From positions 1 through 64,000 of the forward strand of contig NZ_JAAVUT010000013.1 in NCBI RefSeq assembly GCF_018449575.1: 64,000 nt of DNA. The letters run 5' to 3'. A program made the position numbers and the translations under genes. The notes below the pieces were generated by a model. That model saw only the letters and a program-made list of their open reading frames with translations. It was not told the DNA's origin and searched no databases. Position 1 is the first letter of the stretch. Each line of letters starts with the position of its first letter. Below are positions 52,006 to 61,551 of this stretch, in pieces. This stretch comes from Sodalis sp. dw_96 (GTDB lineage: Bacteria; Pseudomonadota; Gammaproteobacteria; Enterobacterales; Enterobacteriaceae).

Positions 52006-52965
52006 ATGAACACGCCTTTGCCGGCCACGATTTTATCCGGTTTTCTGGGCGCCGGGAAAACCACCCTGCTGCGCCATATTTTGAATGCCGATCACGGCGA
52101 AAAAATAGCCGTCATCGAAAACGAATTCGGCGCGGTGCCTATCGACAGCGGTCTGTTGGGCGATAACGCCACCCGTATCACCACCTTGAGCAACGGCTGT
52201 ATCTGTTGCAGCAGCGCCAATGAACTGGAGCGGGCGCTGCTGGATTTGCTCACGGCCCTTGACGGCGGAGAGGTGGATTTCAGCCGGCTGGTTATCGAAT
52301 GTACCGGGATGGCCGATCCCGGCCCGATCATCCAGGCCTTTTTTTCCCACGGGATTATCAATACCCGCTTTCTGTTGGACGGGGTGATTACGCTGGTGGA
52401 TGCGGTGCATGCCGAACAGCAGCTGACCCGGTTTCCCATCGCGCAGGCCCAGGTGGGTTTCGCGGACCGGATCCTGCTCACCAAGACCGATGTGGCCGGC
52501 GATTGCGAGGCGCTGGTGCAACGCCTGCAGGCCATCAATGCCCGTGCGCCCGTTTATCGGGTAGTGCACGGCGATATCCGGTTAAACGAACTGTTCGGCG
52601 TCGACGGTTTTATTCTCAATGACCGGGTGACCGTGACCAAACCGCGGTTCCGGCCGCTTATCCCTCCGCAGAATATCGTGCAGTCCATTGTGGTCTATCT
52701 GGACAAGCCGGTGGAACTGCTGGTGATGTCGGATTTCATGGAAAGCCTGTTGGTGAAATATGCGGACAATCTATTGCGTTATAAAGGGATTTTAGCCATC
52801 AAAAACGATGTCCGCCGTCTGCTGTTTCAGGGCGTGCAAAGGCTGTACAGCGCCGACTGGGACCGGGAATGGCGAGCGGACGAACAGCAAACCAGCGTGC
52901 TGGTGTTTATCGGCATCGATCTGCCCGAGGCGGAGATCCGCGCCGGTTTTGCCGCGCTGGGGTGA
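52006..52965 (+). CDS. yjiA: COG0523 GTPase YjiA
   Basis: The 319-residue protein has the G3E-family Walker A (SGFLGAGKTTLLRHI, about 11-25), the metal-binding CxCC motif (NGCICCSS, Cys65, 67, 68), the Walker B region VIECTGMADP and the guanine-specificity TKTD. The C-terminal CobW_C domain follows. Such GTPases move zinc or other transition metals to target proteins. The E. coli order btsT-yjiX-yjiA is kept. The start at 52006 is the family start; a longer frame from 51904 overlaps yjiX and is rejected. Confidence 0.93.
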   Translation: MNTPLPATILSGFLGAGKTTLLRHILNADHGEKIAVIENEFGAVPIDSGLLGDNATRITTLSNGCICCSSANELERALLDLLTALDGGEVDFSRLVIECTGMADPGPIIQAFFSHGIINTRFLLDGVITLVDAVHAEQQLTRFPIAQAQVGFADRILLTKTDVAGDCEALVQRLQAINARAPVYRVVHGDIRLNELFGVDGFILNDRVTVTKPRFRPLIPPQNIVQSIVVYLDKPVELLVMSDFMESLLVKYADNLLRYKGILAIKNDVRRLLFQGVQRLYSADWDREWRADEQQTSVLVFIGIDLPEAEIRAGFAALG

Positions 52966-53051
52966 CACCGAGGTCCGCGCTGGTTTTGTCGCGCCGGGGT
53001 AAAGGAAACATGGCAAGATTGAACAGCGTCAGTATGATGTCTCCGTCGGCG

Positions 53052-54275
53052 TCAGACCGCCGGTTGTCCGTGACCGCGGCCGGCCAGCAGCATCGCCAGC
53101 CCGCCAGCCAGCACCGCCAGCGCGCTATAGGTAATGGCTCCCGTCGCGCCGAAGTTATCCACCAGTACGCCTCCGACCACCGCGCCCAGGGCGATGGCTA
53201 CCTGGAAGGTGGTCAACAGCAGGGCGCCGGCGGTTTCGGCATGATCAGGCGCGGTCAAGGTATTCCAGGTCTGGATACTGACCGGGAACGCGCCAAAGGC
53301 AAAACCCCAGCCCGCCGTGGCGATAAAGGCGATGTATATTGATGCGCCATCGGCCAGCAGGGAAAACGCCATGGCCGACAGCAGAAGCGAACCCAGCGCG
53401 ACAGCCAATCTGGCGCTGCGTCCGGCCAACATCCCGCCGGCGATATTGCCGAAAAAGCCGCCGATGCCGAACGCCAGCAACACCAAGGAAATCATTCGAA
53501 CGTCAAGGCGTGGAACCTGTTCGAGAAAAGGCCGTATATAGGTGAAACCGGCAAAATGGCCGGAAATGACAAACAGGACGGTAATAAGACCGATGCGGAT
53601 GCCGGGGCGGCGCAGCAGGACACCGAAGGTGCCTAATCCTGTCCCCGCCTCCGGCCGTAGGCGCGGCAGGCTCAGCAATTGTAAAAGCAGCGCCAGGACC
53701 CCGATGGCGGCGGCCGCCAGGAACGTGGTTCGCCATCCCCAGAGCGCGCCGAAATAAGAGCCCAATGCCGGGGCGCATACCGTCGCCGCCGAGACGCCGG
53801 TGAAAATGATCATCATGGCCCGCGCCAATAACCGGGCGGGAACCAGCCGCAGCACCAGGGCCGCCGCCAGGGACCAGACTCCGCCCAGGGCGATGCCCAG
53901 CACCACTCGTGCCGCAATCAGCACCCAGATGTTCGAGGCCGCCGCCGCCAGCAGGTTTGATAACACCAACATCAGCGTCAGTCCCCACACCACATTGCGC
54001 CGATCAATGCGGCCGGTGCCAAGCACCACCGCCGGTCCCGCTACCGCCGCCACCAGGGCCGTCGCCGTCACTGCCTGACCGGCGGCGCCATCCGAGATGC
54101 CGAGATCGGCGGCGATGGGAGTCAACAGACTGGCTGGCAGGAATTCCGCCGTCACCAGCGCGAATACACCCACCGACAGCGAAAGTACCGCATACCAGGC
54201 GGCGCTTCGTTCATCATCGGTACGGGACGCGGGGCAGGCCAGGGCGTCATCGCCGATACAGCTTTTTTCTGTCAT
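53052..54275 (-). CDS. MFS transporter, DHA1 type
   Basis: The 407-residue inner-membrane protein has about 12 helices and the DHA1 landmarks: LSVGVFALVTAEFLPASLLT in helix 1, GTGRIDRRNVVWGLTLML (motif A region) and RVVLGIALGGVWSLAAALVL. It resembles the sugar/purine-ribonucleoside/arabinose efflux branch (NepI, SotB type). The start at 54275 follows GGAGAATCC; a longer frame from 54419 has no support. It is divergent from an AraC-type gene, its probable regulator. Confidence 0.9.
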   Translation of the reverse strand: MTEKSCIGDDALACPASRTDDERSAAWYAVLSLSVGVFALVTAEFLPASLLTPIAADLGISDGAAGQAVTATALVAAVAGPAVVLGTGRIDRRNVVWGLTLMLVLSNLLAAAASNIWVLIAARVVLGIALGGVWSLAAALVLRLVPARLLARAMMIIFTGVSAATVCAPALGSYFGALWGWRTTFLAAAAIGVLALLLQLLSLPRLRPEAGTGLGTFGVLLRRPGIRIGLITVLFVISGHFAGFTYIRPFLEQVPRLDVRMISLVLLAFGIGGFFGNIAGGMLAGRSARLAVALGSLLLSAMAFSLLADGASIYIAFIATAGWGFAFGAFPVSIQTWNTLTAPDHAETAGALLLTTFQVAIALGAVVGGVLVDNFGATGAITYSALAVLAGGLAMLLAGRGHGQPAV

Positions 54276-54369
54276 GGATTCTCCAAAATTTGTACGCAGA
54301 TCGCTTTCCAAAGCAGTTAAACGAATGTTACAGTCGATGTGTTGGAACTTCCATGCTAGGAAAACCGAA

Positions 54370-55335
54370 ATGCATGACAATTCGTCCAAATCCACCCCGC
54401 CGACCTCACCGACCCCCAATGATCCCCTGACGGATATGCTGAAAGGACTCAGGCTGGACGGAGTGGAATATGGTCGCTGTACATTGGCCGCGCCGTGGGC
54501 ATTCGCTTTTCCCGCCCGGCAGGACGCATTATTTCATTTTGTGGCGGAGCGGGGTTGTTGGTTGCTGAACCCTGCCGGCCAATGGGTTGAACTGGGGGCC
54601 GGTGATGCAGTGCTGTTGCCCCGGGGCAGCGCCCATGCCCTGGCAAGTGAGCCGGGAGCAATACCGCACCAGTTCCCGCGTTGGCAGTGCAAAGCGTTGA
54701 GCGGCAATATTTTTGATTACCATTCCGGCGTCAAAGGCGAAAACTGCCTGCTGTTTTCCGGCTCCATGCGCTTTAATCTCGACAGCCTTCATCCGCTATT
54801 GCGGATGATGCCGGATGTCATGCGTGCCGATGAGCTGATGAAATGCGAACCCACCATCTTGCACCTGCTGGAAGCCATGGGATGTGAAGTGGAGATGAAC
54901 CGGGTCGGCGCTTGCGGGATTATCGCGCGCCTGGCGGATGTGCTGGCCGCCCAGATTATCCGTGCCTGGGTGGAACACGGCAGCGGTGATGCCACCGGCT
55001 GGATAGCCGCGGTGCGTAATCCTGAAATCGGCCGGGTACTGGCGGCCATCCATGCCAGCCCCCATCGAGACTGGCCGCTATGGGAACTGGCGGAGGTCAT
55101 GGGGGCGTCGCGCTCCAGCTTCGCCAGTAAGTTTTCCGCTATAGTGGGGGAGACGCCGGCCCGCTATGTGGCGCAGGTGCGGATGCATTTGGCGCGTCAA
55201 TGGATTAGTCGTGATGCCGCGCGTATCTCGGAGGTGGCCCGTCGGTTGGGTTACGATTCCGAAGCCTCCTTCAGCCGCGCGTTCAAGCGGGTTGTCGGCA
55301 TGGCTCCCAGTCATTTTCGTGCGCATATCAAGTAG
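54370..55335 (+). CDS. AraC-family transcriptional regulator with cupin domain
   Basis: The 321-residue protein has an N-terminal cupin_6 domain (HFVAERGCWLLNPAGQWVEL, GAGDAVLLPRGSAHALAS). The C-terminal double helix-turn-helix is PLWELAEVMGASRSSFASKF, then ISEVARRLGYDSEASFSRAF and KRVVGMAPSHFR. The start is taken at MHDNSSKSTPP (54370). The upstream extension to 54097 lies over the divergent MFS gene and is not coding. It most likely activates or represses that transporter in response to a small molecule bound by the cupin. Confidence 0.9.
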   Translation: MHDNSSKSTPPTSPTPNDPLTDMLKGLRLDGVEYGRCTLAAPWAFAFPARQDALFHFVAERGCWLLNPAGQWVELGAGDAVLLPRGSAHALASEPGAIPHQFPRWQCKALSGNIFDYHSGVKGENCLLFSGSMRFNLDSLHPLLRMMPDVMRADELMKCEPTILHLLEAMGCEVEMNRVGACGIIARLADVLAAQIIRAWVEHGSGDATGWIAAVRNPEIGRVLAAIHASPHRDWPLWELAEVMGASRSSFASKFSAIVGETPARYVAQVRMHLARQWISRDAARISEVARRLGYDSEASFSRAFKRVVGMAPSHFRAHIK

Positions 55336-55546
55336 GATACCATTCGGGATGTCGGCACCATCGGGACTACCACCGCCCTCTGTACATGACGGAATTTCAG
55401 GTATCTTGTTCCGTTTTTTTTAGCATTTTGGTTGTCAAAAAATACCATTGCAAAGCAATGCGCTTTCTCTAATATAAATATCAAAACTTCATGTAGACCC
55501 TACAATAATTTGATGCACCCAACCGCGCATCCATTAAGGAGTGGAG

Positions 55547-56530
55547 ATGGCACTTGCACCCCCTTTTTTGCCTCAAGTAATGAATGGGCAAATACCGACG
55601 GCCACCATCCAGTCCGCTGGCGGCATAATATATCAGATATTACGTAATGAAAATTCGGCCGTGGATGATGTCATAGAGATATATTGGGATGGAATATTTA
55701 TTGGTCATTATACCATTAGTAATCCATATGCTGATTTTCCTATTGTAGGCTTCGTTCCGCTGCAGCTAGTACGGCGAGGAATAAATATAATTAGTTATAC
55801 TATAACGGATCGTTTAGGTAATCCCGGCAGTTCAGAGCCCCTGGAAGTGTTTGTAGCTATCTCATTGTCCATGATAATTTCCACCGGAGCCGCCAATTTC
55901 GACTTTGATGCCATCAGGGTGAATCCGTTTAACCGGGGGGTGGTATACGGTAATCCGGGTGCCAGGATCAGATTAGATATAATTGGCCAAGCTTATTTTT
56001 ATGAAACGGATGAAAGATTCTTTGAGCTCAATCTTGACTCCACCGGCCAAGGCTTTTTCCGTCTCTGGTCAAATGAACAAAGTGCTAATTTTGTTCTCGC
56101 CAGTGATATGACCAGCGGCATGAACTCCACGCAAACAACTGTGTTCGGTCCTTTCAGGAACGGCGAAGATAAAATATTAAGGATCAATTATACCACCGGC
56201 GCACCGGCAAATGACTTAACATACAATTCAATTTATTTGCTGACCGATATTATTTCCAATCGAGGGAATATTATTACCCATGTACGGGCACAGGTCAATG
56301 GCAACGCAACCATAGTAGGGTATACCCAGACTGCGGATATTTTGCTCAACAGCGATCAATCCGCCACTATTAATATTATTGACCCTGTTGCCGAACAGGT
56401 CAGAGTGATACTTTCTTTACCCCAAGCCAGTGGTTCGGAAGTCATTTTGAATACTGTATTTGTTTCACAACCTGTCGGCATTAGCAATACATTATCAGAG
56501 CCTGAAAGATATGTCGACGCGGAAATTTAA
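55547..56530 (+). CDS. beta-rich Ig-like protein 1 of the array (327 aa)
   Basis: First of five co-oriented genes. The 327-residue protein is almost all beta, low in Cys and rich in Asn, Ile and Thr, with no signal peptide. Its N-terminal domain (YWDGIFIGHYTISNPYADFP; VPLQLVRRGINIISYTITDR) looks like the Ig-like modules seen in large inverse-autotransporter or Ig-repeat adhesins. It differs from the Big_1 pattern of the next four. The ATG at 55547 has AAGGAGTGG upstream; a GTG at 55541 is the alternative. The gene shares direction and short gaps with those that follow, suggesting one expression unit. Confidence 0.7.
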   Translation: MALAPPFLPQVMNGQIPTATIQSAGGIIYQILRNENSAVDDVIEIYWDGIFIGHYTISNPYADFPIVGFVPLQLVRRGINIISYTITDRLGNPGSSEPLEVFVAISLSMIISTGAANFDFDAIRVNPFNRGVVYGNPGARIRLDIIGQAYFYETDERFFELNLDSTGQGFFRLWSNEQSANFVLASDMTSGMNSTQTTVFGPFRNGEDKILRINYTTGAPANDLTYNSIYLLTDIISNRGNIITHVRAQVNGNATIVGYTQTADILLNSDQSATINIIDPVAEQVRVILSLPQASGSEVILNTVFVSQPVGISNTLSEPERYVDAEI

Positions 56531-56600
56531 TCACAGAATGTTAATGCGCGGTGCGCAATCAAATAAGTAAAAATGTTTCGTCATCAGCCAGGGGCATAAT

Positions 56601-57566
56601 ATGCAAGAGAAATATTTTTCCGGCGAGGAACCGTTATCCGACGAGGAGCCATTGGCAGATTACAGCCTGACATTGGAGGTGACATCGGGTGCTGTAGCTA
56701 ATGGCATTGCCACTAATACCGCCAAGGCTACGCTAAAAACGGGCAGCATATACCTGGCCAACAGGCTTATTACCTTTGAGCTTTCCGGTAGCGCAAGGTT
56801 TAGCAGCAATAACGCGCAAACTGATTCTGTCAGCACCAATAGCCTGGGTGTTGCAACGATCTATTTTACCAACAATGTCGCTGAAACAGTGTCAGTCTAT
56901 AGTATTTATACTCCGCTCAATGGCGAAGATATTCTCGCGAGAAAATATTCTACCTTTGAAAATGCCGCTTCTCCGGTGCTTATTCTGAATTCAAGGGTTG
57001 ACCAAAATAATGTTTATGCTGACGGTAGCCTGCCAAATATCATCATTTATACGGTGACGAATTCCGCCGGGCAACCCGTACCCGATGAGCTGATCAATTT
57101 TACTTTGCTCGCAGGCATGGCAACTTTGTTGCCAGGGCTGTCTAGTCGTACCGATTCACAAGGCATGCTTCCTCTTTATCTCTATGCCTTTGTGCCTGGC
57201 ACGGTTTCCGTACGCGCATACATCGCAGCTCAGCCGAATGTTTATCGGGATGATCAGGTTAACTTCAGGTCAAATGACATATTAACTGTAACGGTGATAA
57301 ATGACTTCGTTCCAGCCAATGGCACAACGCCCGTTCAATTGCGTTATCAATTATTGAATAGTCAATTGCAGCCGGTAAGGAATACTGCATTGGGATTCAG
57401 GGCCAGCGGGAATGCTATGTTACCGAGCACGGGTGTTACAGATAATAATGGTGAATATTTGTTAAGCATCACTAATACCACACCTGAGATGGTGAGGGTC
57501 ACATGCTACTTAATATCTGACCCTTCTGTTGATATCAATACCGACATAACGTTTGTTCCGGTTTAG
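56601..57566 (+). CDS. Ig-like (Big_1) protein 2 of the array (321 aa)
   Basis: The protein begins with a short acidic segment (EEPLSDEEPLADYSLTLEVT) and then three Ig-like modules of about 100 residues. The first has the invasin D-type signature GIATNTAKATLKTGS...ITFELSGSARFS and TNSLGVATIYFTN. The second and third repeat the pattern (YADGSLPNIIIYTVTNSAGQ; PANGTTPVQLRYQLLN). There is no signal peptide, transmembrane helix or LysM/intimin barrel. Big_1 modules normally form the stalk of outer-membrane adhesins, so isolated modules without export signal are odd. AGGGGC precedes the ATG. Confidence 0.75.
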   Translation: MQEKYFSGEEPLSDEEPLADYSLTLEVTSGAVANGIATNTAKATLKTGSIYLANRLITFELSGSARFSSNNAQTDSVSTNSLGVATIYFTNNVAETVSVYSIYTPLNGEDILARKYSTFENAASPVLILNSRVDQNNVYADGSLPNIIIYTVTNSAGQPVPDELINFTLLAGMATLLPGLSSRTDSQGMLPLYLYAFVPGTVSVRAYIAAQPNVYRDDQVNFRSNDILTVTVINDFVPANGTTPVQLRYQLLNSQLQPVRNTALGFRASGNAMLPSTGVTDNNGEYLLSITNTTPEMVRVTCYLISDPSVDINTDITFVPV

Positions 57567-57819
57567 CCTAAGAGAGGGTGATGTATAAACAATATTTTAT
57601 CCACTTACATTAAAGCAGTGTTAATAAACGCTGCTGAGGACTCTCTACTTAATTAAAAAAGCTAATGGCGGTTTAAACGTAATTTCTTGTTTGAAATAAA
57701 ATAATGTAGTTTTCAATAGCTGAACGCTTATTACTCGCTTGATAATTAAAAATATATGAGATCCAACTGTTTTTTGTTGGAATGAGGAACAGTTGCTGAC
57801 CTTCAGTCTGAGGTAATCT

Positions 57820-59064
57820 ATGACCAATGTTATTATTCCACCAGAGGAAAATTGCGCAGATCACCGTCTGGAGGTGGCCGCGACGTCAACCGCTCAAGCC
57901 GACGGTTGTGATACCAATAGCGCGATTGCACAATTGAGCCTTCACGGCCAGGCATTACAGGGATGCGTTATTTCTTTCACCTTAACCGGCGACGCCCTGT
58001 TTACCGGCGGCACCCAGCAATTTTCCGCTATCACGGACGGGCAGGGGGAAGCGACGGTATTTTTTACCGATACCCGGCCGGAAACAGTGCTCATCACCTG
58101 CAATTTTAATCAAACACAGTGCTGGGAAAGCGCCAGTTTTGAGAGCAACCCCCTGGCTGATATCGGTATATCAGGGGCGGTGTTGCAAAATAACGCACAG
58201 GCCGACGGCATGTCTCGCAACGGCATGCGTTATCGCGTTTTTCAAGTGGTCGGGGGCGCTCCCGTACCCGGAGCAGCGCTGGCTTTAAGCGTTTCCGGAG
58301 AGGCGATGCTAATTCCTCCTGTCGGACCCTGGTTCACCGATGACAACGGGCTCTATGACCTGTATGTCACCAATGGCGCTGCCGGTCAGGTGTTGGTGAG
58401 CGCCAGAATACCCAGCGCTCCTGGGGCCGAGAATAATACTTTTCTGAACTTCGTTCCAATACAGGTCCCGGAATATGTTTTGTCATACAGAGTGACCCGA
58501 AATAACGCACCGGCCGACGACGCTGAGAGAAATGCTATCACTTATAACTTGAGCCTGAACGGCGTGGGTGTTGCCAATAGGGTGCTGAATTTCATGGCAA
58601 ATCCCGCGTCATCGCGAATTTTTGTCTTCAATCCCAATACAAACGCTGCCGGAAACAATTCCATAACGATAGCCAGCATTACTCCCGGACCTGTGGTGAT
58701 AACCGCCTCCGTCCCTTCAATACCCAGCCTGCTGCCCGTCCAGGTCACGCTGAACTTCACCGAAGTTATGCGGCGCTATTCCATTGTCCATCAAGTGATC
58801 AGAGATCGCTCGCCGGCCGGAGGTATCCCAAATCAAGTGCGTTACACGGTTCTATCTCTCGCCGATGGTTCGCCTCAAGCAGGCGTCCGGTTGAGGTTTT
58901 TCGCTAGCGGTGAAGGACGGCCCTCACCCACAACGGGAACCACATTGATGGACGGCACATTCACTCTTGATATTTTCCGTAATTTCGTCGGGACGGTCAC
59001 GGTTACAGCGAGAGTCGAGTTTGAACCGCTGGCAGAGAGCAATGTGGACGTGACCTTCACCTAA
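57820..59064 (+). CDS. Ig-like (Big_1) protein 3 of the array (414 aa)
   Basis: The protein has four modules of about 100 residues after a short N-terminus (MTNVIIPPEENCADHRLEVA). Module 1 has ADGCDTNSAIAQLSLHGQAL, FTLTGDALFTGGTQQFSAIT, DGQGEATVFFTDTRPETVLI. Module 2 has NNAQADGMSRNGMRYRVF. Modules 3 and 4 have APADDAERNAITYNLSL and GGIPNQVRYTVLS. A set of Cys residues in module 1 (DGC, GCV, ITC, QCW) could form disulfides if the protein left the cell. Modules 1 and 2 are nearly identical in DNA to those of the next gene. There is no export signal. GAGGTAATCT stands before the ATG. Confidence 0.78.
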   Translation: MTNVIIPPEENCADHRLEVAATSTAQADGCDTNSAIAQLSLHGQALQGCVISFTLTGDALFTGGTQQFSAITDGQGEATVFFTDTRPETVLITCNFNQTQCWESASFESNPLADIGISGAVLQNNAQADGMSRNGMRYRVFQVVGGAPVPGAALALSVSGEAMLIPPVGPWFTDDNGLYDLYVTNGAAGQVLVSARIPSAPGAENNTFLNFVPIQVPEYVLSYRVTRNNAPADDAERNAITYNLSLNGVGVANRVLNFMANPASSRIFVFNPNTNAAGNNSITIASITPGPVVITASVPSIPSLLPVQVTLNFTEVMRRYSIVHQVIRDRSPAGGIPNQVRYTVLSLADGSPQAGVRLRFFASGEGRPSPTTGTTLMDGTFTLDIFRNFVGTVTVTARVEFEPLAESNVDVTFT

Positions 59065-59151
59065 GTTTTACGTATTTTTACCCTGATGTGGGCAATCTTT
59101 TCAGCGTATTTAACAGGCTGCCTACATGAAGCCCAACGGCCGGAGGCAACT

Positions 59152-60390
59152 ATGTCAGATGATACTTTGCCGTCAATTCTTCAGGATGCATGCCATGACC
59201 TGACATTGACGGCTACCACAAATGCGATAGCCGACGGTTGCGATACCAACAGCGCAACCGCGCGGTTATGTTATCAAGGCCGCCCGTTATGCGGGCAACT
59301 CCTCTCATTCACCTTATCCGGCGACGCCCTGTTTACCGACGGCACCCAGCAATTTTCCGCTACCACGGACGGGCAGGGGGAAGCGACGGTATTTTTTACC
59401 GATACCCGGCCGGAAACAGTGCTCATCACGTGCAATTTTAATCAAACACAATCTTGGGAAAGCGTCAGTTTCGATAATAGCCCCCTGGCTGATATCGGTA
59501 TATCAGGGGCGGTATTGCAAAATAACGCACAGGCCGACGGCATGTCTCGCAACGGCATGCGCTATCGCGTTTATCATTCAAACGGGGGCGCCCCCGTACC
59601 CGGAACAGCGCTGGCCATCAGCGTCAGCGGGGGGGCGATGCTGATACCACCGGCAGGCCCCTGGGTCACCGATGCCAACGGTATTTATGATCTGTATGTC
59701 ACCAGCGGCTCCCCCGGCCAGGTGTTGGTGAGCGCCCAGGTACCCAGTGCCCCCGAAGCCACAAATAATACCTTTCTGAACTTTACGCCGGTGGCGGTGT
59801 ATTCCCTTACCTCCAATACGATCAGGAATTACCAATCGGCCGGCGGCGGGATCTCCAACACGATTGTCTTCACCCTTACCCGGGATAGCGCGGCGGCGGC
59901 TAATGAAAGAATGAGTTTTACCGCGAATCCCCCTACGGCGACGATTCAGGCCTTAAGTGCCACTAACGCCGATGGTCAATTGATGGTTGATATCATCAGC
60001 CCCTTCGCCGGGGAAGTGGAGATTACCGCTGTTGTTGAGTCCCAACCCAGCCTACAGCCCGTGCATGTTATTGTAACGTTCACCGAGCCTGTGCGGCTTT
60101 ATTTCATTGCGAATGAGGTGATAACAGATAACGCGCCGGCAGGCGGAGTCATTCCAAACCAGGTGCGCTTCACGGTTTACACATTGGACGGATTCGTACC
60201 TCAGCCCGGTATCGCAATGAGTTTCTCCGTTACCGGCAGTGCGCGGGTCTTACCCTCTTCAGGCCCCACAGATCTGGACGGCACTATTGCGGTTGAAATC
60301 TACAATAATGTTGCTCAGCCGGTCACCCTGACAGCCAGAATCACGTCGGAACCGACGACAGACAGCAACGTTGACCTGAGTTTTACCTAA
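59152..60390 (+). CDS. Ig-like (Big_1) protein 4 of the array (412 aa)
   Basis: A close paralogue of the preceding gene, again with four Ig-like modules. The start at 59152 has CGGAGGCAAC upstream; a longer frame from 59086 is unsupported. Module 1 (IADGCDTNSATARLCYQGRP) and module 2 (GGAPVPGTALAISVSGGAML) are nearly identical to those of protein 3 over a stretch of about 250 bases (59313-59570 against 57985-58240). Modules 3 and 4 have diverged strongly. The protein ends in a bare beta strand (DSNVDLSFT), like proteins 2 and 3, with no anchor or sorting signal. The role is unknown. Confidence 0.78.
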   Translation: MSDDTLPSILQDACHDLTLTATTNAIADGCDTNSATARLCYQGRPLCGQLLSFTLSGDALFTDGTQQFSATTDGQGEATVFFTDTRPETVLITCNFNQTQSWESVSFDNSPLADIGISGAVLQNNAQADGMSRNGMRYRVYHSNGGAPVPGTALAISVSGGAMLIPPAGPWVTDANGIYDLYVTSGSPGQVLVSAQVPSAPEATNNTFLNFTPVAVYSLTSNTIRNYQSAGGGISNTIVFTLTRDSAAAANERMSFTANPPTATIQALSATNADGQLMVDIISPFAGEVEITAVVESQPSLQPVHVIVTFTEPVRLYFIANEVITDNAPAGGVIPNQVRFTVYTLDGFVPQPGIAMSFSVTGSARVLPSSGPTDLDGTIAVEIYNNVAQPVTLTARITSEPTTDSNVDLSFT

Positions 60391-60415
60391 TCCGCGCCAA
60401 GGCGTTTCTCAACCC

Positions 60416-60447
60416 GGCAGTCTCTTCAGCTCGCTGAGCAGACTGCC
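60416..60447. terminator. intercistronic hairpin in the Ig array
   Basis: GGCAGTCT (60416-60423) pairs with AGACTGCC (60440-60447) around a 16-base loop, 26 bases after protein 4. No T run follows, so it is more likely an mRNA-stability or attenuation hairpin than a full terminator. Confidence 0.45.
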
Positions 60448-60476
60448 GATGCAACGGCTAGTGACCGGAGTCAAAT

Positions 60477-61412
60477 ATGTCAGAAGAATATTCGTTATCA
60501 AACAGCCAGGACGGGCTTTATGGGCTAACCATGGCGGCTACTTCGAACGTACGGGCAGACGGCGAGGCAACCAATAGCGCGACGGCACGGCTATATTGCC
60601 GCGGTATGCCGGTCTGTGGACAATGTCTTGATTTTGAGGTGACTAAGAACGCACGATTTACCAGCGGAGATCGATGCCTATCCCTGCAAACCAATGAACG
60701 GGGCGAAGCGACGGTATGTTTTACCGATACCGTTGCCGAACAGACCGTTATTATCTGTCGCTTCGGTAATAACGTTGCGTTTTTGACTGCCGCCTTCCTT
60801 GCCGACGAAATCGATATCAGCGTTGAAGTCTGGGTCAATAATGCATCCGCTAACAGTCCCTCCGGCAATCAACTGTTTTACCGTGTTTTTAACGTCAGAA
60901 CGAATGAGCCCATCCAAAACGCCATAGTGGATTTCAGCGCTACCGGACAGGCAACGCTATCCCAGGATTTCGGCACGACCAATCAGGAGGGGATATTCCT
61001 GCTGACAATATTCAATCCGTCCGCCGGAATGGTGCTGGTAAACGCGCAGGTGCGAGGGTATCCCAATGCCGACAATCACACCTTTGTGACCTACACAGCC
61101 GTCCTGCCGAGGTACCGTTTGACCGCCCAGGTAGAGGTCGAGCGGCCGGACGGCGTTACGCCGGTGTTTTTTACCTTAACCGATCTTAACACCGGCCTGC
61201 CGGTACCGGGTCAACTGCTGCGGGTTTATTGCGGGACAGGGGCCACACAAACCTTGATGGATACTCCCGGGCCGACGGCAGAGGATGGCACGGCCAGGAG
61301 CGGTTATTATGTTGCCTGGAATGCCATCAACCATATGCTGGTTGTTTTGGACATTGATGAAACGGTGAATGAGGGTTTTATCTTGGTGGGAAGCAGCATC
61401 ATTTTGCCTTGA
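60477..61412 (+). CDS. Ig-like (Big_1) protein 5 of the array (311 aa)
   Basis: The last gene of the run. The protein has three modules: DGEATNSATARLYCRGMPVC and NERGEATVCFTDTVAEQTVI in the first, SGNQLFYRVFNVRTNEPIQN in the second, and a shorter third (GVTPVFFTLTDLNTGLPVPG) with a divergent tail that ends FILVGSSIILP. Several Cys in module 1 (YCRGMPVCGQC) exceed those of its paralogues. It has no signal peptide or anchor. CGGAGTC lies before the ATG. The different C-terminal end may mark it as the terminal subunit if the proteins assemble; this is inference. Confidence 0.75.
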   Translation: MSEEYSLSNSQDGLYGLTMAATSNVRADGEATNSATARLYCRGMPVCGQCLDFEVTKNARFTSGDRCLSLQTNERGEATVCFTDTVAEQTVIICRFGNNVAFLTAAFLADEIDISVEVWVNNASANSPSGNQLFYRVFNVRTNEPIQNAIVDFSATGQATLSQDFGTTNQEGIFLLTIFNPSAGMVLVNAQVRGYPNADNHTFVTYTAVLPRYRLTAQVEVERPDGVTPVFFTLTDLNTGLPVPGQLLRVYCGTGATQTLMDTPGPTAEDGTARSGYYVAWNAINHMLVVLDIDETVNEGFILVGSSIILP

Positions 61413-61551
61413 GCCCTGAGGGATAACGGCTGTTGCCGTGCGCATTGCTTAAGCCGCCCTCCAGGGCGGCGGAACAGGCGATGATATCGCAGCCCATCAT
61501 CGCCAGGCCGGTCTCAACAGGTATAACCGTTGGTTCGTCTTTTGCCGGCGT

